This document shows, piece by piece, positions 54,861 to 62,176 of a DNA stretch of 64,000 bases; the stretch's first letter is position 1; the number at the start of each line of letters is the position of its first letter. A model generated the notes under the pieces. That model ran no database searches. It saw only the letters and a program-made list of their open reading frames with translations, and had not been told where the DNA came from. A program made the translations under genes and the position numbers. Origin of the DNA: Myxosarcina sp. GI1 (GTDB lineage: Bacteria > Cyanobacteriota > Cyanobacteriia > Cyanobacteriales > Xenococcaceae); the NCBI RefSeq assembly GCF_000756305.1, contig NZ_JRFE01000017.1:141434-205433 (forward strand), given 5' to 3'.

Positions 54861-55634
54861 TTAAGTATAGTTGAGAACTCGAACTAAAGTACCTTCTTGG
54901 GGTAGATCTGTAGGCTTAATAGAAATACTATTGCTATCTAATCTTTTGACTTCCATCTCGGAAGTCAAATTTAAAAATTCTTCTACTCCTACAAGATCGC
55001 AATTTTCTTTATTAGCAGCAGCAGTAAGATACTGAGTGGGAATTACTACTTTAGGATTGAGTGCGGAAATTGCTTTTTTAGCCTGTTGGGGATCGTAGGC
55101 TTTGGCCCCACCACCGACGGGAATTAGCACCACATCGGGACTACCCATGAGAATTTTTTCTTCGATGGTAATCGGTGCTGCGGCACCGCCTAAATGCAGA
55201 ATATTAATTCCTGCCTGATTCCAACGCCAGGCAGTATTTTTGCCAAAACGCCTGCCGCCTTCGCGGTCGTGTGGGGTACTGATTCCCTGAAATTTAATAT
55301 TGCCTACTTGATAATCTCCAGATTGAGTAATAATTCTGGGGTTACCCGCTACTTCTTCTACCGCCCCCTCATCTAAGAGAAAGCTGCTAATTAAGACCAC
55401 ATCTACTTCTACCTGGGGAAGCGAATAGCCAGCAGTACAGCCTGCGGCACGAAAGGGATTGACCAAAACTTTCAAACCGTTACCTGTAAACAAAAAACAG
55501 GTATGACCAAAATACTCTATGGTTATTGATTCGCTGGTGTTTTGAGCCAGAGATTTAGAGGCAGAAACCCAGTTAGCAGCGATCGCTCCTACTGCTCCTC
55601 CCACACCATAACAGATTAACTGTCGCCGTTTCAT
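54861..55634 (-). CDS. Exported metallo-beta-lactamase-fold hydrolase (UlaG-like)
   Basis: The 257-residue protein has a Tat-like signal (MKRRQLICYGVGGAVGAIAANW) with cleavage near SLAQ. It is a short MBL-fold enzyme of the UlaG/YtnP type: EYFGHTCFLF carries the first His, ISSFLLDEGAVEE replaces the usual HxHxDH second motif, and GISTPHDREGG and LHLGGAAAP follow. Because HxHxDH is absent, the metal site is incomplete and catalysis is uncertain. The small membrane-protein gene follows it at 65 bp. Confidence 0.82.
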   Translation of the reverse strand: MKRRQLICYGVGGAVGAIAANWVSASKSLAQNTSESITIEYFGHTCFLFTGNGLKVLVNPFRAAGCTAGYSLPQVEVDVVLISSFLLDEGAVEEVAGNPRIITQSGDYQVGNIKFQGISTPHDREGGRRFGKNTAWRWNQAGINILHLGGAAAPITIEEKILMGSPDVVLIPVGGGAKAYDPQQAKKAISALNPKVVIPTQYLTAAANKENCDLVGVEEFLNLTSEMEVKRLDSNSISIKPTDLPQEGTLVRVLNYT

Positions 55635-55653
55635 AAACTTGTTAGCTAAATTG

Positions 55654-56250
55654 TCAACTGATAGATTCTAAAAAATTACGCAGTAATTGCTTGCCCGAAT
55701 TAGTCAGAATACTTTCTGGATGAAATTGGACTCCTTGAATATGAGGAAAGTTCCGATGGCGTACGCCCATAATCGTCCCGTCTTCTACCCAGGCAGTTAT
55801 TTCTAAAACGTCGGGTATGGAACTGCGATCGATTACCAAACTATGGTATCGCGTAGCGGTAAAAGGCGAATCGATTCCTTTAAATACGCCCACATTTTGA
55901 TGGCTGACTTCGGAGGTTTTGCCGTGCATCAAGCTGGGAGCGGCAACAATTTTACCGCCAAACACCTGCCCGATACTTTGATGACCCAGACAAACTCCTA
56001 AAATAGGCAGCCTGGAGCCGAGCTTTTCGATTAACTGTAGTGAAATCCCCGCATCTTCAGGACGACCTGGACCGGGAGAAATAACTACACCATCTGGCTT
56101 TAAAGCTTCAATAGTTTCTAAATCGATGCGATCGTTCCGATACACTTTAATATCTTTGGCAACTGGAAACTCTTGTCCCAACTCTCCTAGATATTGAACT
56201 AAGTTATAAGTAAAACTATCGTAGTTGTCTATAACTATAATCAACGCCAA
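55654..56250 (-). CDS. trpG: Anthranilate/aminodeoxychorismate synthase glutamine amidotransferase
   Basis: The 198-residue class I amidotransferase feeds ammonia to anthranilate synthase (TrpE) and probably also to PabB for folate. [14 protein letters not shown] begins the domain; the triad Cys is in [12 protein letters not shown], and His-Glu in VQFHPESIL. The start ATG lies nine bases after the dgkA stop, so the minus-strand order dgkA-trpG is likely one transcript. The MBL-fold gene starts 19 bp after the trpG stop. Confidence 0.95.
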   Translation of the reverse strand: MALIIVIDNYDSFTYNLVQYLGELGQEFPVAKDIKVYRNDRIDLETIEALKPDGVVISPGPGRPEDAGISLQLIEKLGSRLPILGVCLGHQSIGQVFGGKIVAAPSLMHGKTSEVSHQNVGVFKGIDSPFTATRYHSLVIDRSSIPDVLEITAWVEDGTIMGVRHRNFPHIQGVQFHPESILTNSGKQLLRNFLESIS

Positions 56251-56259
56251 TCTCCGTTA

Positions 56260-56718
56260 TTAAAACGATACTAATGGCTGTAGCAGAGGGGGTAATAAAA
56301 TAAACGCGGCTACTAACACCGCTGCGGTCGCACCAATTAAAACTGCCCCTGCCGCACAGTCCTTAGCAATTTTAGCGAGTTCGTGATAACTTTGCTTTAC
56401 TGTTAGATCGACTACCGCTTCAATCGCCGTATTAATCAATTCTAAAACCATGACAATGGCGCATGTCAAAACAATAACTGCCATTTCCATCGGCTGAATG
56501 TGTAGATAACTGCCGAGGCTAACTGCAAGTGCGCCTATTGCTGTATGTATCCGAAAGTTCCTTTGAGTGAGAAAGGCGTATTTTACCCCTGCCCAGGCAT
56601 ATTTAAAACTTAAAAATAAGTTAGGTGCGACTTGCCAGGCCAACTGTCTCAAAACTGGTTTATTAGTAGAATCAGAAGTGTCTCGAACTACATTATTGAA
56701 ATTGGTTGATTCGGTCAT
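56260..56718 (-). CDS. dgkA: Diacylglycerol kinase family protein (DgkA-like)
   Basis: The 152-residue membrane protein phosphorylates diacylglycerol or undecaprenol. After a cytosolic leader (residues 1-40) come three hydrophobic helices with VLELINTAIEAVVDLTV, the DgkA signature with the catalytic Glu and Asn, and AKDCAAGAVLIGA. Gram-positive and cyanobacterial DgkA forms usually act on undecaprenol; the substrate is not provable from sequence. It is nine bases upstream of trpG. Confidence 0.9.
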   Translation of the reverse strand: MTESTNFNNVVRDTSDSTNKPVLRQLAWQVAPNLFLSFKYAWAGVKYAFLTQRNFRIHTAIGALAVSLGSYLHIQPMEMAVIVLTCAIVMVLELINTAIEAVVDLTVKQSYHELAKIAKDCAAGAVLIGATAAVLVAAFILLPPLLQPLVSF

Positions 56719-56886
56719 ATTTAAACTAAAACCTCTAGGGTTATCCTCACACTTGCTTAACGAAATCGAAGCTAGTTTTTATTTGTTATCCTAATCCAAC
56801 ATTCGGTATATAGAAAAAATCTTTAACTACAAATATTTATATCGAGCGATCTTCATAGCAAATTTTGCTACTAAACGATAGCTGGA

Positions 56887-57501
56887 CTATAAACCAACTA
56901 GGCTTAATAAATCTGACTGGCGATCGAGCATTTCAGTCAGACTAGCTTCATCTGGATGATCCCATCCTAAAAGATGCAATAAACCATGACTCGACAACCA
57001 AGCTAATTCTTTAGTTAAAGAATGATTGTGCGACTGTGCTTGTCTGAGGGCAGTATCGAGAGAAATAATAATATCTCCTAAATATAGCGGTTCGTCGAAA
57101 TCTGTTATTTGGGGCATATCTGTTTCTAATGCAGCAAATGCCAAAACATCCGTCGCCCGATCTTGATGACGATATTGGCGATTAAAAGTTGCCATTTCGC
57201 GATCGCTTGTCAATCTCAAGCTGAGTTCATAAGAACGCGTCCTCCGAATACGCGACGTGAATGCGTCATCAGCCTTCGGAGAAGGCGTTTGCAGCATGGG
57301 CTGGCGGCTGCGTAGCTGTTTCGGGTACTCGTGTCGTTTGTAGGTATTATTAAAAATTTGGGGCTGTAAGAAATTAATCCAGTTTTGAAACCAACGGTTC
57401 CAATCGATCGAGCTAATATTGTCCAGATCCTCAGTAATTGCTTTCGAGTAATGATTTTCGATAAAAGCTGTAAGCTGAATCTGAGCCGTAATTGAATTCA
57501 T
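56887..57501 (-). CDS. ybeY: Endoribonuclease YbeY (rRNA maturation), with in-frame insert
   Basis: YbeY processes 16S rRNA 3' ends. The zinc motif H-x3-H-x5-H is intact (SSHGLLHLLGWDHPDE near residue 175) and YRHQDRATDVLAFAALE is the conserved core. At 204 residues it is about 25-35 longer than cyanobacterial homologues. The excess (residues about 55-88, RHEYPKQLRSRQPMLQ...SRIRRTR) is Arg/Ser/Pro-rich and encoded by GC-rich hairpin sequence in an AT-rich gene. The insert falls in the linker before the first strand (SYELSLRLTSD), so function may survive. The small DUF3285 gene starts on its upstream side. Confidence 0.92.
   Translation of the reverse strand: MNSITAQIQLTAFIENHYSKAITEDLDNISSIDWNRWFQNWINFLQPQIFNNTYKRHEYPKQLRSRQPMLQTPSPKADDAFTSRIRRTRSYELSLRLTSDREMATFNRQYRHQDRATDVLAFAALETDMPQITDFDEPLYLGDIIISLDTALRQAQSHNHSLTKELAWLSSHGLLHLLGWDHPDEASLTEMLDRQSDLLSLVGL
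57237..57338. repeat. GC-rich repeat inserted in ybeY
   Basis: Roughly 100 bp of GC-rich sequence interrupts the AT-rich coding region. It contains a perfect GCCTTC-GGA-GAAGGC hairpin (57272-57286), outer symmetries around ACGCG (57236-57256), and words such as GCGTAGCTG that recur in small repeat patches elsewhere in the window. It preserves the reading frame. Similar in kind to the patch in the COP23 gene. Confidence 0.5.
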
Positions 57502-57507
57502 ACGATT

Positions 57508-57693
57508 TTATCTGGTCAAATAAGCCAAACCAATTAACACTGCTAATAAACCAACGGTAGTCAGGAAAAAGTGTCTTAAAGATCTGCCTCCTTTTCGCAC
57601 CATATTACGCATAGCTAGCTTAACGTAACTATCTTGTGGTCGATCTTCTAAAGGAGATTGGTCGGGGTTTGGGGTAGAGGTCGAATTTGTCAT
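57508..57693 (-). CDS. DUF3285 family single-helix membrane protein
   Basis: The 61-residue protein has an acidic/Pro-rich soluble N-terminus, a basic stretch VKLAMRNMVRKGGRSLRHFFL and one C-terminal transmembrane helix (TTVGLLAVLIGLAYLT). This is the DUF3285 pattern, found across cyanobacteria with unknown function. It is six bases ahead of ybeY on the same strand, so they are co-transcribed. Possibly a thylakoid or plasma-membrane anchor. Confidence 0.82.
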   Translation of the reverse strand: MTNSTSTPNPDQSPLEDRPQDSYVKLAMRNMVRKGGRSLRHFFLTTVGLLAVLIGLAYLTR

Positions 57694-57755
57694 AGTTAGT
57701 AATAGTTAAAACGCAAGAATTCCAATAGAATTTTAATAATTTTACAAAAGATTAA

Positions 57756-58457
57756 TTAATTTAATAATACTCGAACACACCAAAAACAGAGTGTAGCACT
57801 GCCAATAGGAACGGTTAAATTATCAATTCCTAGAAGCGAAAAAGCTTCTAAAGCAGTAGCTACTATTGCCACGATAAGGGAAATTGACCAATTCTGCCAG
57901 CTTTGACCCTCAACTGCGAGCAGGATCGAAGCGCAAACTATAAATGCTGAAATTGCCATTGCCAGAGAACCTTCCCAGCTTTTAGTAATCTTGCCAATTT
58001 TATAAGTGTGATTGCCAAAATTTTGTCCGATAATAGCCGCCATACCATCTCCCCAGGCCATTACTAAAATGCCAATTGTGGTGTATTGAGGATAATCTTG
58101 CCAAAACAAAGCCGCTAAAACACCGATGCTGATGGCATAAAATAGCGTACCCAGACTGTTGCGTCCGACACTGTTAATACTTGGCAGAATAGGCAAAAAA
58201 TAAGAACTTACGGCGATCGCTGCCGCAATTACGGCGGCACTAATAATTACGGTAGTGGAAATATTCAGCCACCAGGCGAGCATAATTACATTGCCGCTGC
58301 CAATATGAACTATCTTTCTGGTCAGTTCGGAATCATTAGCCACAAAGCGGCTTAATCCCTCGGCAATAAGAACTAAAATTGCCAGATACAGCATGACCAG
58401 ACTGAGGGGATACCACAGAGATGAGATTAAATTAGGTGATGCGATCGAACTATTCAA
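57756..58457 (-). CDS. Diacylglycerol/polyprenol (phytol) kinase family membrane protein
   Basis: The 233-residue protein has six or seven hydrophobic helices and the CTP-dependent polyprenol/phytol kinase signatures ELTRKIVHIGSGNVIM, MAWGDGMAAIIGQNFG and KSWEGSLAMAISAF. Cyanobacterial and plastid VTE5/VTE6 relatives phosphorylate phytol or phytyl phosphate for tocopherol recycling. Translation starts at TTG (MNSSIASPN): a strong ribosome-binding site GGGGAGG (58469-58463) stands five bases ahead, and no ATG is available. A hairpin terminator separates it from the ferredoxin gene upstream. Confidence 0.9.
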   Translation of the reverse strand: MNSSIASPNLISSLWYPLSLVMLYLAILVLIAEGLSRFVANDSELTRKIVHIGSGNVIMLAWWLNISTTVIISAAVIAAAIAVSSYFLPILPSINSVGRNSLGTLFYAISIGVLAALFWQDYPQYTTIGILVMAWGDGMAAIIGQNFGNHTYKIGKITKSWEGSLAMAISAFIVCASILLAVEGQSWQNWSISLIVAIVATALEAFSLLGIDNLTVPIGSATLCFWCVRVLLN

Positions 58458-58462
58458 GATAT

Positions 58463-58469
58463 CCTCCCC
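58463..58469 (-). promoter_or_regulatory. Ribosome-binding site deciding a TTG start
   Basis: GGGGAGG on the minus strand, five bases before the TTG at 58457-58455, is one of the strongest Shine-Dalgarno matches in the window and fixes the start of the polyprenol kinase gene. Confidence 0.7.
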
Positions 58470-58493
58470 GTGAACTATAAAAACAAATATAAA

Positions 58494-58520
58494 ACCTCAA
58501 TAGAGTTTACCTATTGAGGT
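58494..58520 (-). terminator. Terminator of the DUF2997-DUF1257-ferredoxin operon
   Basis: ACCTCAATAG (58494-58503) and CTATTGAGGT (58511-58520) make a perfect ten-pair stem with a seven-base loop. On the minus strand it is followed by TTTTATATTTG. It lies 29 bp after the ferredoxin stop and before the kinase gene. Confidence 0.75.
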
Positions 58521-58548
58521 CTAAAAAAATTAACTGAGTTATCTTTAA

Positions 58549-58980
58549 TTATTTAATTTTTCCAGGCATACGGCTTTTTTTATTCATCGATGATTTTCTC
58601 ATTGCTGGCGGCAAAGCTAAATGTTCGATAATTTGATATTTGCGGTCTGCCTCTAACTGCTTGAGTTCGATCCAGTCTACCCAGTGAATGCAGTTTACAG
58701 GACAAGTATCGATCGCCTCTTCGATAATTTCTAATGAATCACCATCTTGATTGAAGACTCTAGCTCGTCCGTGTTCCGATTCGATATAAAAAGTATTAGG
58801 TGCGGTATGGGCGCAGTGTTTGCAGCCGATACATCTATTTTCATCGACATATGCACCTTTTTGGCGCAAAGCTCCACCTAATTCTGGCTCAAAACCCGTT
58901 CTAGTTTCTGATTCTCGGAATATACCCCCTAATTCTGGCTCAAAACCAGAGCGATTGGAGGTATTAGAAAAATCGGACAT
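58549..58980 (-). CDS. 4Fe-4S ferredoxin with duplicated N-terminal motif
   Basis: The 143-residue ferredoxin-type protein has one clear [4Fe-4S] site: CIGCKHC (about residues 50-56) plus a distal Cys in CPVNC, whose loop resembles the second half of bacterial ferredoxins. Its leader contains GFEPELGG twice (residues 12-19 and 29-36), encoded by an exact 20-base direct repeat 51 bases apart. The basic C-terminus (MRKSSMNKKSRMPGK) could contact a partner. It shares one base with the upstream DUF1257 gene. Its redox partner is not known. Confidence 0.9.
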   Translation of the reverse strand: MSDFSNTSNRSGFEPELGGIFRESETRTGFEPELGGALRQKGAYVDENRCIGCKHCAHTAPNTFYIESEHGRARVFNQDGDSLEIIEEAIDTCPVNCIHWVDWIELKQLEADRKYQIIEHLALPPAMRKSSMNKKSRMPGKIK

Positions 58981-59366
58981 TACGCACTCCAGCGTTGAAC
59001 TACGAGACGGAGCGAACCGTCTTTATTTTGTTGTTGTTCTGAAATTGAAAATCCTTGATTACTAGCTTCGTTGACAACAGTATGATAGGCATAACGTTGA
59101 GTTACCTGTCTTAAAAAACCGTCTACCGTTAGGGGCTGTTGCCAATATTGCAGGTCGGCTACTAACTCATATTCACTGCCGTTCCAGCTAAAACCAACAT
59201 CGTAGTTATTGTTTTGTTCGATTAGCACTTCGGCTTGGCGAGTTTGCCCCTGATATCCTCGGACTTGCGCGGGACCTGATTTCCAATTTACTCCTACATC
59301 GTTGAGAGCGGCTTTTAATGAAGACAAATTGCGAATCTTGGTTTTGATATTACTAAAATGTGACAT
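58980..59366 (-). CDS. DUF1257 (Ycf35) family protein
   Basis: The 128-residue soluble protein has the DUF1257/Ycf35 pattern: SHFSNIKTKIRNLSSLKAAL at the start, the AEVLIEQNNNYDVGFSWNGSEYELVAD core, and a C-terminal ISEQQQNKDGSLRLVVQRW. Ycf35 is also encoded in red-algal plastids, so the family is old and photosynthesis-associated, but no function is established. Its stop overlaps the ferredoxin start (TAATG); the DUF2997 gene is 45 bp upstream. Confidence 0.88.
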   Translation of the reverse strand: MSHFSNIKTKIRNLSSLKAALNDVGVNWKSGPAQVRGYQGQTRQAEVLIEQNNNYDVGFSWNGSEYELVADLQYWQQPLTVDGFLRQVTQRYAYHTVVNEASNQGFSISEQQQNKDGSLRLVVQRWSA

Positions 59367-59411
59367 ATTTCTTGTTTCTTAATGAACTTTTTTTCAAACC
59401 ATTTCACGAAC

Positions 59412-59627
59412 TTACCAATCCGATGCACTAAAGGTGCTTTGAGTGGCAACTTTTTCCGACTGATTTACTTGTTGAGCGTAGTAATCTGAAGTTTGCAATT
59501 GAGAAACTACTACTCCAAGCTGCGCTTCAATTGCCCTGGTCACCTCTTGACAAGAAGACCCGACAATGCCTGTAACCGTTTCTTTTACTCTGCCGTCAGG
59601 ATAAATGATAAATTCTAGTGTTTCCAT
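59412..59627 (-). CDS. DUF2997 family small protein
   Basis: The 71-residue product is a compact protein beginning METLEFIIYPDGRVKETVTG, with SCQEVTRAIEAQLG, the DUF2997 pattern. It is the first gene of the three-gene set ending in ferredoxin. DUF2997 and DUF1257 recur together in cyanobacteria. The Cys in GSSCQEVT is its only Cys. No function is known; the gene order suggests a ferredoxin-associated activity. Confidence 0.85.
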   Translation of the reverse strand: METLEFIIYPDGRVKETVTGIVGSSCQEVTRAIEAQLGVVVSQLQTSDYYAQQVNQSEKVATQSTFSASDW

Positions 59628-59981
59628 TGCTTTGATGGCGATCGCTTTTGTTTGGCTGATATTAGAGCTAAACGTTAGATAGATCTAATTAGTTGCGTTT
59701 TCCAACTGCTTTTGATGATACTCATCTTTAACAGTTGTATTAATAATATGAAAATATTATCAAAAATTAATAATTGATAAATTACTTACTATCTCATTAT
59801 TTAAGTTTTTCTTAGTTTATACAGCGAGTCAAGGGTTAGAACGGCAATTAATTAATAAATCTATACAAAATGACAGAAAAAATCGACCGATAGCAAAAAT
59901 TTTTTAGATCGACTTTTAATTTACTTATGATGCCGTTAACTCACATAATTAAAACTGGTTAAATATTAATTAGACATAAAC
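59628..59981. other. 354-bp divergent spacer
   Basis: The spacer lies between the DUF2997 operon and the oxidoreductase gene. It is AT-rich, with a HIP1-like site near 59639 and otherwise none. Neither strand has a reading frame over 30 codons that looks coding. It should hold the operon promoter and that of the oxidoreductase, which I cannot place. Confidence 0.35.
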
Positions 59982-60983
59982 ATGATTGTAGACAGAGTGA
60001 ACCAACCCCTAAGAATTGGTGTTTTGGGTTTTGGAGGTTTGGGACAAGCCGCAGCCAGAGTTTTGGCTCCAAAAAGCGAAATGATTTGGACGGCAGCAGC
60101 AGACCAAAAAGGCTACGCTTACTGTCAGACAGGATTAGATGTTAATACGGCAGTTGAAGCCTATAGAGATCGCCATTCTTTGGGTTATCTCGAACCTTAC
60201 GGTACTTTTAGTAACACTAGCATTCAAGATTTATTGACCAATGCTGCTGTAGATGGATATTTTCTAGCATTGCCCAATCTACCCAATACTTTTATGGCAG
60301 ATGTTGTCCGACAGTTCATTCGCTCTGGGTGGCAGGGAGTACTAGTTGATGCTCTCAAACGCACTAGTGCGGTAGAACAACTGTTAGAATTACGCTCCGA
60401 ACTACAGCAAGCAAAAATCACCTATCTAACAGGTTGTGGTGCCACTCCAGGATTATTAACCGCCGCCGCTGCCGTTGCCGCTCAAAGTTTTGCCGAAATT
60501 CACAGCGTTAAAATTACTTTTGGCGTGGGTATTGCTAACTGGGAGGCATATCGCGCTACGATACGCGAAGATATTGCTCACATGCCTGGATACGATGTCG
60601 AGAGGGCAAGGAATATGAGCGATCGCGAAGTGGCTGCTTTACTAGATAAAACCAACGGAATTTTAGCCTTAGAAAATATGGAACATGCCGATGATATTAT
60701 GCTGGAGCTAGCGGGAATTTGCGGTCGCGATCGCGTTACTGTTGGGGGTGTTGTGGATACGCGCAATCCGAAAAAACCTCTCAGTACCAACGTCAAAATT
60801 ACAGGACGCACCTTTGAGGGCAAAATCTCAACTCACACCTTTACCTTAGGCGACGAAACCAGCATGGCAGCCAATGTTTGTGGTCCCGCTTTTGGTTATC
60901 TCAAAGCAGGTGCGGCTTTAAATGGACGCGGTATCTTTGGTTTGTTTACCGCCGCAGAAATTATGCCTCAGTTTGTTAGATAA
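59982..60983 (+). CDS. Saccharopine-dehydrogenase-like oxidoreductase
   Basis: The 333-residue protein has an N-terminal Rossmann domain ([20 protein letters not shown]) and a long C-terminal domain with [19 protein letters not shown] and [24 protein letters not shown]. In cyanobacteria this family is annotated as saccharopine dehydrogenase-like oxidoreductase, but no substrate has been shown to my knowledge. The first glycine motif is G-x-G-x-x-G, favouring NAD(P)H. It is monocistronic, followed by a GGGGCAA hairpin. Confidence 0.85.
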   Translation: MIVDRVNQPLRIGVLGFGGLGQAAARVLAPKSEMIWTAAADQKGYAYCQTGLDVNTAVEAYRDRHSLGYLEPYGTFSNTSIQDLLTNAAVDGYFLALPNLPNTFMADVVRQFIRSGWQGVLVDALKRTSAVEQLLELRSELQQAKITYLTGCGATPGLLTAAAAVAAQSFAEIHSVKITFGVGIANWEAYRATIREDIAHMPGYDVERARNMSDREVAALLDKTNGILALENMEHADDIMLELAGICGRDRVTVGGVVDTRNPKKPLSTNVKITGRTFEGKISTHTFTLGDETSMAANVCGPAFGYLKAGAALNGRGIFGLFTAAEIMPQFVR

Positions 60984-60988
60984 TTCGG

Positions 60989-61013
60989 AGGGGCAAGGTA
61001 GTGCTTTGCCCCT
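60989..61013. repeat. GGGGCAA...TTGCCCC hairpin repeat
   Basis: AGGGGCAA (60989-60996) and TTGCCCCT (61006-61013) form an eight-pair stem with a nine-base loop, ending ...CCCCTAC. GTAGGGGC/GCCCCTAC-type elements are common cyanobacterial intergenic repeats. It begins six bases after the oxidoreductase stop and may also stabilise or end that transcript, but no T-run follows. Confidence 0.6.
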
Positions 61014-61096
61014 ACAGATTAAAATTCCGAATTCTGCAATTCAATTCTTCATCTATGATTAAAACTAATTGCATCGCTGAATTTTAAATTACCAGT

Positions 61097-62011
61097 ATGC
61101 TTTCAGTTATTTATTCTCCAGAATTTTTAGAACACGATACGGGCTACGCTCATCCCGAATGTCCCGCGCGCTTGACGGCAATAGCGGAAGCTTTACAACA
61201 GGTTTCCTGGCAAGACAAATTAGAATGGCTTTCACCCACCCCGATTGAAAACAGAGAAGTATTATCCTGGGTGCGTCAGATTCATACTGCCGCACACATC
61301 GAACGAATTAAACTGATTTCGGAAAAAGGAGGAGGATATTTAGACGGAGATACAATTTTATCGGCTCGGAGTTATGAAGTTGCCCTACTGGCAGTCAATG
61401 CCTGGTTAGACGGAGTAGATTGGGTACTCGACAAACATAGTCCTGCATTTGTTTTGGCACGTCCTCCAGGACATCATGCAACTGCTAAAACAGGAATGGG
61501 TTTTTGTTTATTTTCTAATGCGGCGATCGCGGCAAATTACGCTTTACAACAATCGGGAGTCGAGCGAGTAGCAATTCTAGATTGGGACGTACATCATGGC
61601 AACGGTACGGAGGCAATTGTCGAACATAACTCCCAGATTATCTACTGTTCTTTACACCAACATCCCTGTTATCCAGGTACGGGAGCTAAGAGCGATCGCG
61701 GTAAATACAATAATGTACTTAATCTACCGATGAATCCAGGCAGCACCATCGAAGACTATCAGCCAGTTTTTACCAGAGAAGTAGTGCCATTTTTAAGCGG
61801 GTTCGAGCCAGATTTACTAATTGTCAGCGCGGGTTACGATGCCAATCGTGAAGATCCTCTAGCGGGAATATCGCTACATCCTGATGACTATGCCTGGCTG
61901 ACTAAATCTATACTGCCTGTTTCCTCCAGGATTTTGTTTGGTTTGGAAGGTGGTTATCATTTAGACTCGCTGGCAAAATCTGTAGTTGCAACTTTAGCTA
62001 GTTGTTTGTAA
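61097..62011 (+). CDS. Histone-deacetylase-family amidohydrolase
   Basis: The 304-residue arginase/deacetylase-fold enzyme has the HDAC motifs RPPGHHATAKTGMGFC (His-His charge relay), DWDVHHGNGTE (zinc-binding Asp and His), SAGYDANREDPLAG (zinc Asp) and LEGGYHLDSLA. Bacterial members remove acetyl groups from polyamines, acetoin metabolites or lysines; the substrate is undefined. It is monocistronic, with a ribosome-binding region that is not obvious. Confidence 0.92.
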   Translation: MLSVIYSPEFLEHDTGYAHPECPARLTAIAEALQQVSWQDKLEWLSPTPIENREVLSWVRQIHTAAHIERIKLISEKGGGYLDGDTILSARSYEVALLAVNAWLDGVDWVLDKHSPAFVLARPPGHHATAKTGMGFCLFSNAAIAANYALQQSGVERVAILDWDVHHGNGTEAIVEHNSQIIYCSLHQHPCYPGTGAKSDRGKYNNVLNLPMNPGSTIEDYQPVFTREVVPFLSGFEPDLLIVSAGYDANREDPLAGISLHPDDYAWLTKSILPVSSRILFGLEGGYHLDSLAKSVVATLASCL

Positions 62012-62176
62012 TATTTTTTCATTATCGTCTGCATATTTGACTTTAATTTAAGATTCAAACTCAACTAAATGTCGGGGTTGGTAGACTGCCATTTTTCGGT
62101 AGTTTATACCCTGACAGATAGTAACCATAAATTCGGTATTCGATTGGCAATTAGTTATGAGCTTGTTAGCAATAAT

